A stretch of 64,000 nt of DNA from Kitasatospora sp. NBC_00315. Its GTDB lineage: Bacteria > Actinomycetota > Actinomycetes > Streptomycetales > Streptomycetaceae. This document shows positions 7,964-16,010 of the stretch, one piece after another. The stretch lies in contig NZ_CP108025.1 in NCBI RefSeq assembly GCF_041435095.1, positions 1,736,001-1,800,000 of the forward strand. The letters are read 5' to 3'. How positions within the stretch are numbered: position 1 is the first letter of the stretch; every line of letters begins with the position of its first letter. The notes below the pieces were generated by a model, which did no database searches, was not told the origin of the DNA, and worked only from the letters and a program-made list of their open reading frames with translations. Both the position numbers and the translations under genes were made by a program.

Positions 7964-9705
7964 CAGGCTTCCGTTCCGTGCAGAGTGCCGTGGACGTCCT
8001 CGACGGTGCCCCCGGCGCCGACGTACCAGGTGCGGTGCGCCTGGCCGGGGTAGGGCGGGGTGAACCGGTGCAGCTGGGCGGTGAGCACCTCGGCCGGGAC
8101 GGGGTGCGCGCGGACGGCGTTGCGCCGGATCAGCTCGGCCTCGTCCACCAGCACGACCGCCTGGGTGACGAGCGCGTCGCGGCGGTGCGCGACCTGCTGG
8201 ACCAGCGACCGCTGCTGCCGGTTGAGCGAGGTGGCGTCCCAGACCACCGTGCCACCGGCGGCCAGGGCGGTGTCGAGCCGGTCCAGGCCCTCGCGCAGGA
8301 CGTCACCGTTGGCCCGCTGGTCGGCGCGCGATCCCCGGGCCGAGCGCAGGTCGTCGAGTGAGACCAGGGTGCCGGCTCCCGGCAGGCCGCCGGCGAACCG
8401 GCTCTTGCCGCTGCCGCAGGGGCCGCTCAGGTGCACCAGCCGGGGGAAGGCCCCGGCGCGCCAGCGCCAGGTCGCCGCCACCGCCTCCTCGACGCCGCCG
8501 CTCCGCCCCCGGGCGAGTGCCTCCCTCGTCTCGGCCCAGCAGCGGTCGGCCGCGTCGGGGTCGAGCCCGGCGAGTGCCTCGCGCAGGCCGGTGCGCAGCG
8601 GTTCGAGCGGTGCCTCGCCGAGCAGTCCGGCGTCCTCGGCGTGCAGGGCGGACCAGGCGACCTGCTCGCGTGCCTCGGCGGCCTCCGTCCCCGAGCGCCC
8701 GGTCAGCACGGCCGCGGCGACGGCGTGCAGCACGCCGAGGTCGGCCGCCGCCGTCATCCGGAGCAGGCCGCTGCGGCGCTCCTCGTCCGGGTAGGGGCGG
8801 TGCAGGCCGGTGTGGAGGCCGACCAGATCGGCCACCCGGCGTGCCGTGCGCATGCCGAGCGGCGCCGCCAGCCGGGGCGCCAGCCGGGCCCGGGGGCTCC
8901 CGTGCAGCAGTGCGGCGAGCACTCCGGCGAGCCGCGCGTCCCCCGAGCGTCCGAGGACGTCGAGCCGGGCGGACGCCTCGGCCACGGCCTCCACCACGGG
9001 AGCGCCGTCCGGCGCGGGCAGGCCCAGCGCCGCGAGCAGGGCGGGTACGTCGGGGGCCGCGCCGGAGCGTACCGCCCACAGGGCGGCGGCCGGCCCGAGG
9101 CCGTTCTCCACCACGGGGGCGTACATCCAGTGCGTGTCGGTCCGGACGTGGCCCGGGCGCACCCACTTGGCCACCCGCTGCCCGAAGTCGGCCCGCTCGA
9201 ACCCCGCGACCGTCCGTACGACGTAGCCCTCCTGCCGCGCCGGGTCCAGGCGCAGAGCGCGCAGCGCCCGCTCGTCGAAGACGCCGCGCCAGAGGGTCCT
9301 GGGGACCGGGATCCCGAGGCGGCGCAGGAGGCGGACGGTGGCGTCCCAGTCCAGGCAGCGGGGGCCGGTCCAGACCGAGAAGCCGTAGAACCAGCTGTCC
9401 AGGTCCTCGTACCCGAGCGAGTGCCGCGCGTAGAGGTTCTCGCCGCAGATCCGCAGGTCCGGCGCGAGGGCCGGGCCGATCCGCCCCTGCAGGCCCTTGA
9501 CCCAGGCCCGGGAGGGGTGGTGTGCGGAGTCGAGCGAGCGGGCGTGCAGTCCGTCGGCGTAGAGGGTGGTGTTCTCCCCGTCGAGCTTCTCGGTGACCAC
9601 CACCTCCGCGCCCGCCGGCCCCGCCAGGTCGCCGGCCCGCACGTCGTCCGCCGCCGCCCCCGGTGACCAGGGGAGGTGCGGCGTACGGGGGTAGTGCACG
9701 CGCAT
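7963..9705 (-). CDS. RNA ligase-polynucleotide kinase fusion
   Basis: 580 aa. Residues 1-200 are an Rnl2-like nucleotidyltransferase: motif I VTEKLDGEN with Lys40 as the AMP acceptor, ICGENLYA (88-92), FYGFSVW (106-112), motif IV EGYVVRT (Glu159) and motif V VAKWVRP (Lys180). A helical middle (about 205-415) follows. The C terminus is a P-loop kinase: LSGPCGSGKS (Walker A 428-435), VSLDDLR, and VWDATSLNRQQR. Predicted roles are phosphorylation of 5'-OH ends and sealing. The ATG at 9705 has GGGAG 6 nt upstream. The stop shares one base with the start of the downstream end-processing gene, so they are co-translated. No tRNA or toxin gene lies nearby. Confidence 0.88.
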   Translation of the reverse strand: MRVHYPRTPHLPWSPGAAADDVRAGDLAGPAGAEVVVTEKLDGENTTLYADGLHARSLDSAHHPSRAWVKGLQGRIGPALAPDLRICGENLYARHSLGYEDLDSWFYGFSVWTGPRCLDWDATVRLLRRLGIPVPRTLWRGVFDERALRALRLDPARQEGYVVRTVAGFERADFGQRVAKWVRPGHVRTDTHWMYAPVVENGLGPAAALWAVRSGAAPDVPALLAALGLPAPDGAPVVEAVAEASARLDVLGRSGDARLAGVLAALLHGSPRARLAPRLAAPLGMRTARRVADLVGLHTGLHRPYPDEERRSGLLRMTAAADLGVLHAVAAAVLTGRSGTEAAEAREQVAWSALHAEDAGLLGEAPLEPLRTGLREALAGLDPDAADRCWAETREALARGRSGGVEEAVAATWRWRAGAFPRLVHLSGPCGSGKSRFAGGLPGAGTLVSLDDLRSARGSRADQRANGDVLREGLDRLDTALAAGGTVVWDATSLNRQQRSLVQQVAHRRDALVTQAVVLVDEAELIRRNAVRAHPVPAEVLTAQLHRFTPPYPGQAHRTWYVGAGGTVEDVHGTLHGTEA

Positions 9706-9946
9706 GGTCCGCTCCCGGTGACAACGTCAGGACCCGGGCCACTGTAGGAGCCCGCCGGGAGCGGATCCATCGATTAAGAGCGACCGGCACATGGTGGGTG
9801 GATGAAGGAGCGGCGTTCGGGCCGGGTCCTGCAACGCGGAGGATGGAGCAGCAGCGGAGCTGCGGGGACTGACGACAACGCGGTCCAGGCACGGGTCCGG
9901 GCGTCGCGACGCCGCCCACCATGTGCCGATCGCTCCAAGACCGTCG
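9706..9946. other. Intergenic region upstream of RNA-repair operon
   Basis: 241 bp between two minus-strand genes, the permease end and the ligase start. It should hold the promoter of the RNA-repair operon, but I recognise no clear -35/-10 pair, hairpin terminator or small ORF with a ribosome binding site. Confidence 0.5.
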
Positions 9947-11500
9947 CTAGCGGGGGGACCGGCCGCTCCCGCCCGGCCGCCCCGGTCCGCGCCCCGCGCC
10001 GGTGCTCAGCGCGGTGTACAGCAGCAGCGCGGAGGTCAGGCCCACCGCCCAGCCGTAGTCGGCGAGCGGCTTGAGGGTGGGGATCATGCCGTCCGGCGGG
10101 AACGGGCCGCCGTAGGAGCCGCCGACGGCGAGAACACCGCCCACCAGGAGCGCGGTGACGGCCCGCCAGTTCCAGCCGCCCGCGTACCAGTAGGCGCCGC
10201 CGCGCCGGTAGAGGTCGGCTAGCACCAGTTCGGTGCGCCGCAGGATCCAGTAGTCGGCGATCAGCACGCCGGCCACGGTGCCGAGCAGGCCGCCGACCAC
10301 GCCGAGCCAGGTGAAGATGTAGACGTGCGGGTCGGAGATCAGCTTCCACGGCATGATGACGATCCCGACCACGCCGGTGATCATCGCCCCGGTGCGGAAG
10401 TTGACGAACCGTGGGAGCAGGTTGGCCAGGTCGTAGGCGGGACTGACCACGTTGGCGGCGATGTTCACCGACAGGGTCGCGACCAGGACGACCAGCAGCG
10501 CGAAGAGCGTCCCGGGGACGCTCTCCATCTTGGCGGCCAGCGCGATCGGATCCCAGATCGGTTCGCCGTAGACGGCCTGCGAGCCGGAGGTGACCAGCAC
10601 CGAGAGCAGCGCGAAGAGGGTCATGGTGGTGGGCAGGCCGAGGGCCTGCCCACGGATCTGGGCGCGCTGGCTGCCGCCGAAGCGGGTGAAGTCGGGGATG
10701 TTCAGCGACAGGGTGGACCAGAAGCCGATCATGCCCATCAGGGCCGGGAAGAACACCGTCCAGAAGCCGTGGCCCCAGCCGAGCTTCGAGGGCTGGTCGA
10801 GCAGCGGCCCGAAGCCGCCGGCCTTGGCGGTGATCCAGGCCAGCAGGCCGAGCGCGCCGACGATGACGAACGGCGCGGCCCAGTTCTCGAACCGGCGCAG
10901 GGTCTCCATGCCGCGCCCGATGACGGCCATCTCGATCGCCCAGAAGACCAGGAAGGAGAGCCACTGGGTCCACGGATAGCCGGCGATGTCGCCGGCGGTC
11001 TGCCAGCCGTGCCCGAACAGCTTGCCGGCCAGCAGGAAGATGCCCTCACCGCCGATCCAGGTCTGGATCCCGAACCAGGCGCAGGCCACCGCGGCCCGGA
11101 TCAGCGCGGGCAGGTTGGCGCCGCGCAGCCCGAACGCGGCCCTGGCGAAGACCGGGAACGGGATCCCGTACTTGGTGCCGGCGTGGCCGTTGAGCAGCAT
11201 CGGGACGAGCACGACGAGGTTGGCCAGCCCGATGGTGAGCACGGCCTGCTTCCAGTCCATGCCGAGCGCGACCAGGCCGGAGGCGAGCGTCCAGGACGGG
11301 ATGTTGTGGGCCATGCCGACCCAGAGCGCGAGGAAGTTGTACGTCGTCCACGTCCTGCGGGCGACCGGGACGGGCCGCAGGTCCTCGTTGGTGAAGCCGT
11401 TCGCCGGCAGTGGCGCGGCCGGGTCGAGTTCGACCCGGCCGTCCGGGTGGGTGGTCTGCGCGCCGCCGGGTCTGCCGGCCGCTATCTCGCTCACGGGCAC
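9947..11500 (-). CDS. NCS1-family nucleobase/hydantoin permease
   Basis: 517 aa, about 12 transmembrane segments. The N-terminal NEDLRPVPVARRTWTTYNF leader, WVGMAHNIPSW and the HAGTKYGIPFPVFARAAFG loop are characteristic of nucleobase:cation symporter-1 proteins (Mhp1/PucI/allantoin permease relatives). Expected role: proton- or sodium-coupled uptake of pyrimidines, dihydropyrimidines or hydantoins. It is the last gene of a minus-strand operon, 22 bp after the LLM oxidoreductase, consistent with feeding the ring-opening enzymes upstream. The start is GTG 11500; no strong ribosome binding site is visible, so translation may be coupled. Confidence 0.9.
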   Translation of the reverse strand: MPVSEIAAGRPGGAQTTHPDGRVELDPAAPLPANGFTNEDLRPVPVARRTWTTYNFLALWVGMAHNIPSWTLASGLVALGMDWKQAVLTIGLANLVVLVPMLLNGHAGTKYGIPFPVFARAAFGLRGANLPALIRAAVACAWFGIQTWIGGEGIFLLAGKLFGHGWQTAGDIAGYPWTQWLSFLVFWAIEMAVIGRGMETLRRFENWAAPFVIVGALGLLAWITAKAGGFGPLLDQPSKLGWGHGFWTVFFPALMGMIGFWSTLSLNIPDFTRFGGSQRAQIRGQALGLPTTMTLFALLSVLVTSGSQAVYGEPIWDPIALAAKMESVPGTLFALLVVLVATLSVNIAANVVSPAYDLANLLPRFVNFRTGAMITGVVGIVIMPWKLISDPHVYIFTWLGVVGGLLGTVAGVLIADYWILRRTELVLADLYRRGGAYWYAGGWNWRAVTALLVGGVLAVGGSYGGPFPPDGMIPTLKPLADYGWAVGLTSALLLYTALSTGAGRGPGRPGGSGRSPR

Positions 11501-11522
11501 CGCCGTTCTGTCGGGGGGAGGG

Positions 11523-12533
11523 TCACAGGTGCGGGATCACGTCGCTGCCGTACGCGTCGATGGTCTGCTCGACGGCGTCGTGCATGGCGTAGACGGCGAA
11601 CTGGTCGACCCCGAGCTCCCGGAGCCGCTCCAGCTTCTCCAGTTGGGCCGCGGGGGTGCCGATCAGGCAGAACCGGTCGACGATCTCGTCCGGGACGAAC
11701 TCGGTGTCGGGGTTCCCGGCGCGGCCGTGGTGGCTGTAGTCGTACCCGTGCCGGTCCTTGATGTAGGCGGTGAGCGCCTCGGGGACGAGGTCGGAGTGCT
11801 CGCCGTAGTGGCTGACCAGGTCGGCGACGTGGTTGCCGACCATGCCGCCGAACCAGCGGCACTGCTCGCGCGCGTGCGCGAGCGCCTCGGGCGAGTCGTC
11901 GGCGGTGACGTAGGCGGGCGCGGCGACGCAGATGGTGACGTCCGCGGGGTCGCGTCCGGCCTCGGCGGCGGCGGCGCGGACGGCCTTGATCATGTACTCG
12001 GTGAGGTAGGGGTCGGCGAGTTGCAGGATGAAACCGTCGGCCTGGTGACCGGTGAGCGCGAGGGCCTTGGGACCGTACGCGCCCATCCAGACCGGCAGGG
12101 CGCCGGCGGTGACCCAGGGCAGGTGCATCTCGGTGCCGTCGACCTCCACCGTGCGGCCCTCGGCGAGTTCCTTGATGGCGTGCATCGCCTCGGAGAGCCG
12201 GGCCAGGGTGGCGGGTTTGCGGCCGGCCACCCGCATCGCGGAGTCGCCGCGCCCGATGCCGCAGACCGTCCGGTTGCCGTACATGTCGTTGAGGGTCGCG
12301 AAGGCGGAGGCGGTCACCTCCCAGGTGCGGGTGGAGGGGTTGGTGACCATCGTGCCGACGTGCAGGCGTTCGGTGGCGGCGAGGATCCGGCTGTAGATGA
12401 CGAAGGGCTCCTGCCACAGCACGCAGGAGTCGAAGGTCCAGCCGTGGCTGAAGCCGGCCTGTTCGGCCCGGACCATCCGGTCGATCAGCAGGCGGGCGGG
12501 CGGGTCGGTCTGCAGGACGAGGCCGATGTCCAT
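11523..12533 (-). CDS. LLM-class flavin/F420-dependent oxidoreductase
   Basis: 336 aa luciferase-like TIM barrel. MDIGLVLQTDPPARLLIDRM at the N terminus, LHVGTMVTNPSTRTWEVTA, and a CGIGRGDSA loop match the F420/FMN-dependent LLM subfamily found next to hydantoinase genes. The ATG at 12533 is preferred over a 30-codon upstream extension because GGTGGA lies about 5-8 nt before it. It sits between dihydropyrimidinase and the permease in one operon. No dihydropyrimidine dehydrogenase is present here, so this flavoenzyme may perform the first redox step on the pyrimidine-type ring; that is inference from context. Confidence 0.88.
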   Translation of the reverse strand: MDIGLVLQTDPPARLLIDRMVRAEQAGFSHGWTFDSCVLWQEPFVIYSRILAATERLHVGTMVTNPSTRTWEVTASAFATLNDMYGNRTVCGIGRGDSAMRVAGRKPATLARLSEAMHAIKELAEGRTVEVDGTEMHLPWVTAGALPVWMGAYGPKALALTGHQADGFILQLADPYLTEYMIKAVRAAAAEAGRDPADVTICVAAPAYVTADDSPEALAHAREQCRWFGGMVGNHVADLVSHYGEHSDLVPEALTAYIKDRHGYDYSHHGRAGNPDTEFVPDEIVDRFCLIGTPAAQLEKLERLRELGVDQFAVYAMHDAVEQTIDAYGSDVIPHL

Positions 12534-12649
12534 GAGGGTCCACCAATCCGGGGGTGCGGCACGCGGGCTTGCGGCGTGGGAGATGCGGCGGGGAGATGCG
12601 GGACCCGCCCGGGGCGGGCCCACCGGCCCCGGGCGGTGCTGACGGTCGC

Positions 12650-14062
12650 TCAGGTGAGGTACTGGCAGGTGTCGCGGCGCAGGAAGGCGCCGTGCCCGGC
12701 CCGGCCGAGCCAGCGGCCGTCGTCGAGGACGACGGTGCCGCGCGACAGGACGGTCCTGGCCCGGCCGGTCAGCTGCCTGCCCTCGTACGCCGAGTAGTCG
12801 ACGTTCATGTGGTGGGTCGCGGCCGAGACGGTCTGCACGGCGGCCGGGTCGTACACCACCAGGTCGGCGTCGGCGCCGGGGGCGATGGTGCCCTTGCGGG
12901 GGTAGAGGCCGAACATCCGGGCCGGGGTGGCGCAGGCGATCTCGATCCAGCGGCGGCGGCTGATCCGGCCGTCGACCACGGCCTGGTGCAGCAGGTCCAT
13001 CCGGTTCTCCACGCCGGGCAGTCCGTTGGGGATCTTGGAGAAGTCGCCCCGGCCGAGCTCCTTCTGCCCGGAGAAGCAGAACGGGCAGTGGTCGGTGGAG
13101 ACCACCTGGAGGTCGTTGGTGCGCAGGCCGCGCCAGAGCGCCTCCTGGTGCTCGCGCGGACGCAGCGGCGTGGAGCAGACGTACTTGGCGCCCTCGAAGC
13201 CGTCCGTGCCGTGCTCCGCCAGGTTGTCGGTGGAGAGGAAGAGGTACTGGGGGCAGGTCTCGCCGAAGACGTTGTGTCCCTCGTCGCGGGCCCGGGCCAG
13301 TTCGGCCAGCGCCGAGGCGGCCGAGACGTGCACGACGTACAGCGGGCTGCCGGCGACCTGGGCGAGCTTGATCGCCCGGTGGGTGGCCTCGGCCTCCAGC
13401 AGTTCGCGGCGGACCTCGCCGTGGTAGCGGGGGTCGGTCTTCCCGGCGGCGAGCGCCTGTTCGACCAGCACGTCGATGGCGATGCCGTTCTCGGCGTGCA
13501 TCATGATCAGGCCGCCGTTGGCGGCGCCGCGCTGCATGGCGCGCAGGATCCGGCCGTCGTCGCTGTAGAAGACCCCGGGGTAGGCCATGAACAGCTTGAA
13601 GGAGGTGGACTCGCCGGAGTCGACGAGGGCGTCCATCTCCTTGAGCACCGACTCGTTGACGTCCGAGACGATGGTGTGGAAGCCGTAGTCGACGGCGCAG
13701 TTGCCCTCGGCCTTGGCGTGCCAGGCGTCCAGTCCCTCGCGCAGCGAGCCGCCGACCGGCTGGACGGCGAAGTCGACGATGGTGGTGGTGCCGCCCCAGG
13801 CCGCCGCGCGGGTGCCGGTCTCGAAGGTGTCCGAGGCGGCGGTGCCGCCGAACGGCAGCTCCATGTGGGTGTGCACGTCGACCCCGCCCGGGATGACGTA
13901 CAGACCGGTGGCGTCGATCGCGGTGTCGGCGCTCCAGGCCCCGGCGGCGGAGCTGCCGGTGGCGGCGAGGGCGGCGATCCGGCCGTCCTCGATCAGGACG
14001 TCGGCGTGCAGTTCCTCGGCGGCGGTGATCACCAGACCGCCCCGGACGACCGTACGGGTCAT
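12650..14062 (-). CDS. hydA: Dihydropyrimidinase / D-hydantoinase
   Basis: 470 aa, cyclic amidohydrolase of the amidohydrolase superfamily. GGVDVHTHMELPFGG carries the first metal-binding His pair, SFKLFMAYPG the carboxylated bridging Lys, MMHAEN and YVVHVSAASA further His ligands, and VVSTDHCPF the catalytic Asp; all are present. It hydrolyses dihydrouracil/dihydrothymine (or 5-substituted hydantoins) to N-carbamoyl-beta-amino acids. The ATG at 14062 has GGGGGAG 5-6 nt upstream. It follows the ureidopropionase stop by 11 bp, so the two consecutive pathway enzymes are co-transcribed. Confidence 0.93.
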   Translation of the reverse strand: MTRTVVRGGLVITAAEELHADVLIEDGRIAALAATGSSAAGAWSADTAIDATGLYVIPGGVDVHTHMELPFGGTAASDTFETGTRAAAWGGTTTIVDFAVQPVGGSLREGLDAWHAKAEGNCAVDYGFHTIVSDVNESVLKEMDALVDSGESTSFKLFMAYPGVFYSDDGRILRAMQRGAANGGLIMMHAENGIAIDVLVEQALAAGKTDPRYHGEVRRELLEAEATHRAIKLAQVAGSPLYVVHVSAASALAELARARDEGHNVFGETCPQYLFLSTDNLAEHGTDGFEGAKYVCSTPLRPREHQEALWRGLRTNDLQVVSTDHCPFCFSGQKELGRGDFSKIPNGLPGVENRMDLLHQAVVDGRISRRRWIEIACATPARMFGLYPRKGTIAPGADADLVVYDPAAVQTVSAATHHMNVDYSAYEGRQLTGRARTVLSRGTVVLDDGRWLGRAGHGAFLRRDTCQYLT

Positions 14063-14073
14063 GCCGCTCCCCC

Positions 14074-14916
14074 TCAAGCCTCGGCCAGCGGCCCGTAGGC
14101 CTCGGGGCGGCGGTCCCGGTAGAAGGCCCACTGCTGGCGGACCTCCTCGATCAGGTCGAGGTCGAGGTCGCGCACGACCAGCTCCTCCTCCTTGTCCGAG
14201 GCGGGCTCGCCGACGAACCGGCCGCGCGGGTCGACGAAGTAGGAGGTGCCGTAGAAGTCGTTGTCGCCGTACTCCTCGGTGCCGACCCGGTTGATCGCCG
14301 CCACGAAGTACTCGTTGGCGACGGCCGCCGCCGGCTGCTCCAGCTGCCAGAGGTAGGCGGACAGGCCCCGGCTGGTGGCGGAGGGGTTGTAGACGATCTC
14401 GGCGCCGGCCAGACCGAGCGCCCGCCAGCCCTCGGGGAAGTGCCGGTCGTAACAGATGTACACGCCGACCTTGCCGACGGCGGTGTCGAAGACCGGCCAG
14501 CCGAGGTTGCCGGGCTTGAAGTAGTACTTCTCCCAGAAACCCTTGACCTGCGGAATGTGGTGCTTGCGGTACTTGCCGAGGTAGCTTCCGTCGGCGTCGA
14601 TCACGGCGGCGGTGTTGTAGTAGACGCCCGGCTGCTCCTCCTCGTAGACCGGGACGACGATCACCAGGCCGAGCTCGCGGGCGAGCGCCTGCATCCGGAC
14701 GACGGTCGGGCCGTCCGGGACGGCCTCGGCCCAGCGGTAGTGCTCGGGCTCCTGTACCTGGCAGAAGTACGGCGCGTTGAACACCTCCTGGAAGCCGATG
14801 ATCTGCGCGCCCTGGGCGGCGGCCTCACGGGCGTACCGCTCATGAAGGCCGATCATGGACTCCTGGTCGCCCGTCCACTTCGTCTGGACGAGGGCCGCGC
14901 GGACGTTTCGGGTCAT
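14074..14916 (-). CDS. Beta-ureidopropionase (nitrilase superfamily amidohydrolase)
   Basis: 280 aa. The nitrilase Glu-Lys-Cys triad is intact: IGFQEVFNAPYFC (Glu), GKYRKHHIPQ (Lys) and VYICYDRHFPEGWR (Cys). It removes the carbamoyl group from N-carbamoyl-beta-alanine or -beta-aminoisobutyrate, the step after dihydropyrimidinase. The ATG at 14916 has GGAGG about 6 nt upstream; a longer open frame upstream is Arg/Gly-rich and overlaps the divergent regulatory region. It is the first gene of the four-gene operon, so the operon promoter lies in 14917-15240. Confidence 0.93.
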   Translation of the reverse strand: MTRNVRAALVQTKWTGDQESMIGLHERYAREAAAQGAQIIGFQEVFNAPYFCQVQEPEHYRWAEAVPDGPTVVRMQALARELGLVIVVPVYEEEQPGVYYNTAAVIDADGSYLGKYRKHHIPQVKGFWEKYYFKPGNLGWPVFDTAVGKVGVYICYDRHFPEGWRALGLAGAEIVYNPSATSRGLSAYLWQLEQPAAAVANEYFVAAINRVGTEEYGDNDFYGTSYFVDPRGRFVGEPASDKEEELVVRDLDLDLIEEVRQQWAFYRDRRPEAYGPLAEA

Positions 14917-15239
14917 GGGTACCTCCGCAACTCCGTGGCCCGTCGGGGGATCGGGCCTTCGGTTCGAGGGTCTACGGGGCGGATCTACGTGCGTAGACCG
15001 TAGGCCCGGCCTCAGTTGCCTGACAATACGTCGGACGTAACGTGGCAGGGTCGGTCTTGTTAAGCGGACACGCGGGTACGCCCGTATCGGGTGAAACGGT
15101 GATGTACCCAGCGGATGCCCCTGGTACGCCTGTGGCGCACGGCCACGGCGCGCGGGCCGGTCGGCGGACCAGCGCGGGCGGGCCGGGCGACCGGGGCCGG
15201 GCCCGCGGGCGACACGGCCGACCGGCCCGCGGACCCGGC
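14917..15239. other. Divergent regulatory region (pyrimidine operon / cysteine dioxygenase leader)
   Basis: No gene is supported here. The stretch holds the TCTACG-type repeats at 14971-14997 on the pyrimidine side, then GC-rich sequence without recognisable structure up to the promoter of the leader peptide at 15240. Confidence 0.6.
14971..14997 (-). promoter_or_regulatory. Putative operator: three TCTACG half-sites
   Basis: TCTACG occurs at 14971-14976, at 14984-14989 and inverted (CGTAGA) at 14992-14997. The last two form the palindrome TCTACGTGCGTAGA. The outer copy and the inverted copy also make an 8-bp inverted repeat GGTCTACG/CGTAGACC. The cluster lies 55-81 bp upstream of the beta-ureidopropionase start, a position suited to a dimeric regulator of the operon. 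No regulator gene is adjacent, so the binding protein is unknown. Confidence 0.45.
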
Positions 15240-15269
15240 TTGACGTGCGGTCCTCCCGTCCGCGACTAT
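15240..15269 (+). promoter_or_regulatory. Promoter of the cysteine leader peptide
   Basis: TTGACG (15240-15245), an 18-bp spacer and GACTAT (15264-15269). The leader ATG begins 7 nt after the -10 box, so the transcript very probably starts at or within a base of the ATG and is leaderless. No ribosome binding site precedes that ATG, which agrees. Confidence 0.6.
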
Positions 15270-15275
15270 CGGCCC

Positions 15276-15353
15276 ATGGATTCCGGCACCGTTCTGGTCT
15301 GCCGCCTGCACGTCGATCTGCGACGCCAGGCGAGTTCCATCTGTGCCTGTTGA
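15276..15353 (+). CDS. Cysteine-type leader peptide (25 aa)
   Basis: The product MDSGTVLVCRLHVDLRRQAS, ending in SICAC, matches the short actinobacterial leader peptides with a [R]LHVDLxRQAS core and a Cys-rich end that precede sulfur and cysteine genes. Three Cys codons are present, two of them in the last three sense codons before TGA. It appears leaderless (see promoter 15240-15269). The next gene, 168 bp downstream, is cysteine dioxygenase, whose substrate is cysteine, so ribosome stalling or release at the Cys codons would be a logical sensor. The peptide identity is well supported by sequence pattern; the regulatory mechanism is inferred. Confidence 0.8.
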   Translation: MDSGTVLVCRLHVDLRRQASSICAC

Positions 15354-15521
15354 CCCTGGCTCCCCCGCCGGCTTCCGTCCTGTGACCTCCTCCAGGGCCC
15401 GCGCCGCGCACCTCTGAAACTCCCCGAGTACCCGGCGGCGCCCCGCGCCGTCCGGATCTCCTCCGTTCCGCGCGCCCGCATCCCGGGCCGCGCCGTCCCT
15501 CCACCTCCCGAGGACGACCGC

Positions 15522-16010
15522 ATGAGCCTGGAACTCGCGTCCGAGACCGCCCGCGCCCCGCTCTCCCCCGACGCCCTGCGCACGATCGTGCGCGATCTCG
15601 CCGAGCAGCCCGACCGGTGGATCCACAAGGTCCGCCTCGCCACCGACGAACGCTGGTACGAGCGGCTGGAGTCCTCCGAGGACCACGAGGTCTGGCTGAT
15701 CAGCTGGCTGCCCGGGCAGTCCACCGGCTTCCACGACCACGGCGGCGCACGCGGCGCCTTCACCGTCGCGCTCGGCGAGCTGGAGGAGCTCTCGCTCGGC
15801 GGCGCCGACCAGGGCCTGCTGATCCGGCGGCTCTCCTCGGGGACGATGCGGGCCTTCGGCCCCGAGTACGTCCACGACGTGCGCAACACGGCCTCCGGCC
15901 CCGCCGTCACCCTGCACGCCTACTCGCCGCCGCTGAGCGAGATGTCGCACTACGAACTGCGGGCCGGCGGCCTCGTCCGCACCTCGGTGGAAGGAGCGGA
16001 CCAGTGGTGA
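15522..16010 (+). CDS. Cysteine dioxygenase (cupin)
   Basis: 162 aa, cysteine dioxygenase type I family. The cupin iron ligands are His71 and His73 in GFHDHGGARGAF and His118 in EYVHDVRN. It oxidises L-cysteine to cysteine sulfinate in the cytoplasm, limiting free cysteine. GAGGAC precedes the ATG by about 7 nt. It is the first structural gene after the cysteine leader peptide and overlaps the rhodanese start, so the pair handles cysteine-derived sulfur. Regulation probably involves the leader at 15276-15353 and the 168-nt spacer. Confidence 0.92.
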   Translation: MSLELASETARAPLSPDALRTIVRDLAEQPDRWIHKVRLATDERWYERLESSEDHEVWLISWLPGQSTGFHDHGGARGAFTVALGELEELSLGGADQGLLIRRLSSGTMRAFGPEYVHDVRNTASGPAVTLHAYSPPLSEMSHYELRAGGLVRTSVEGADQW

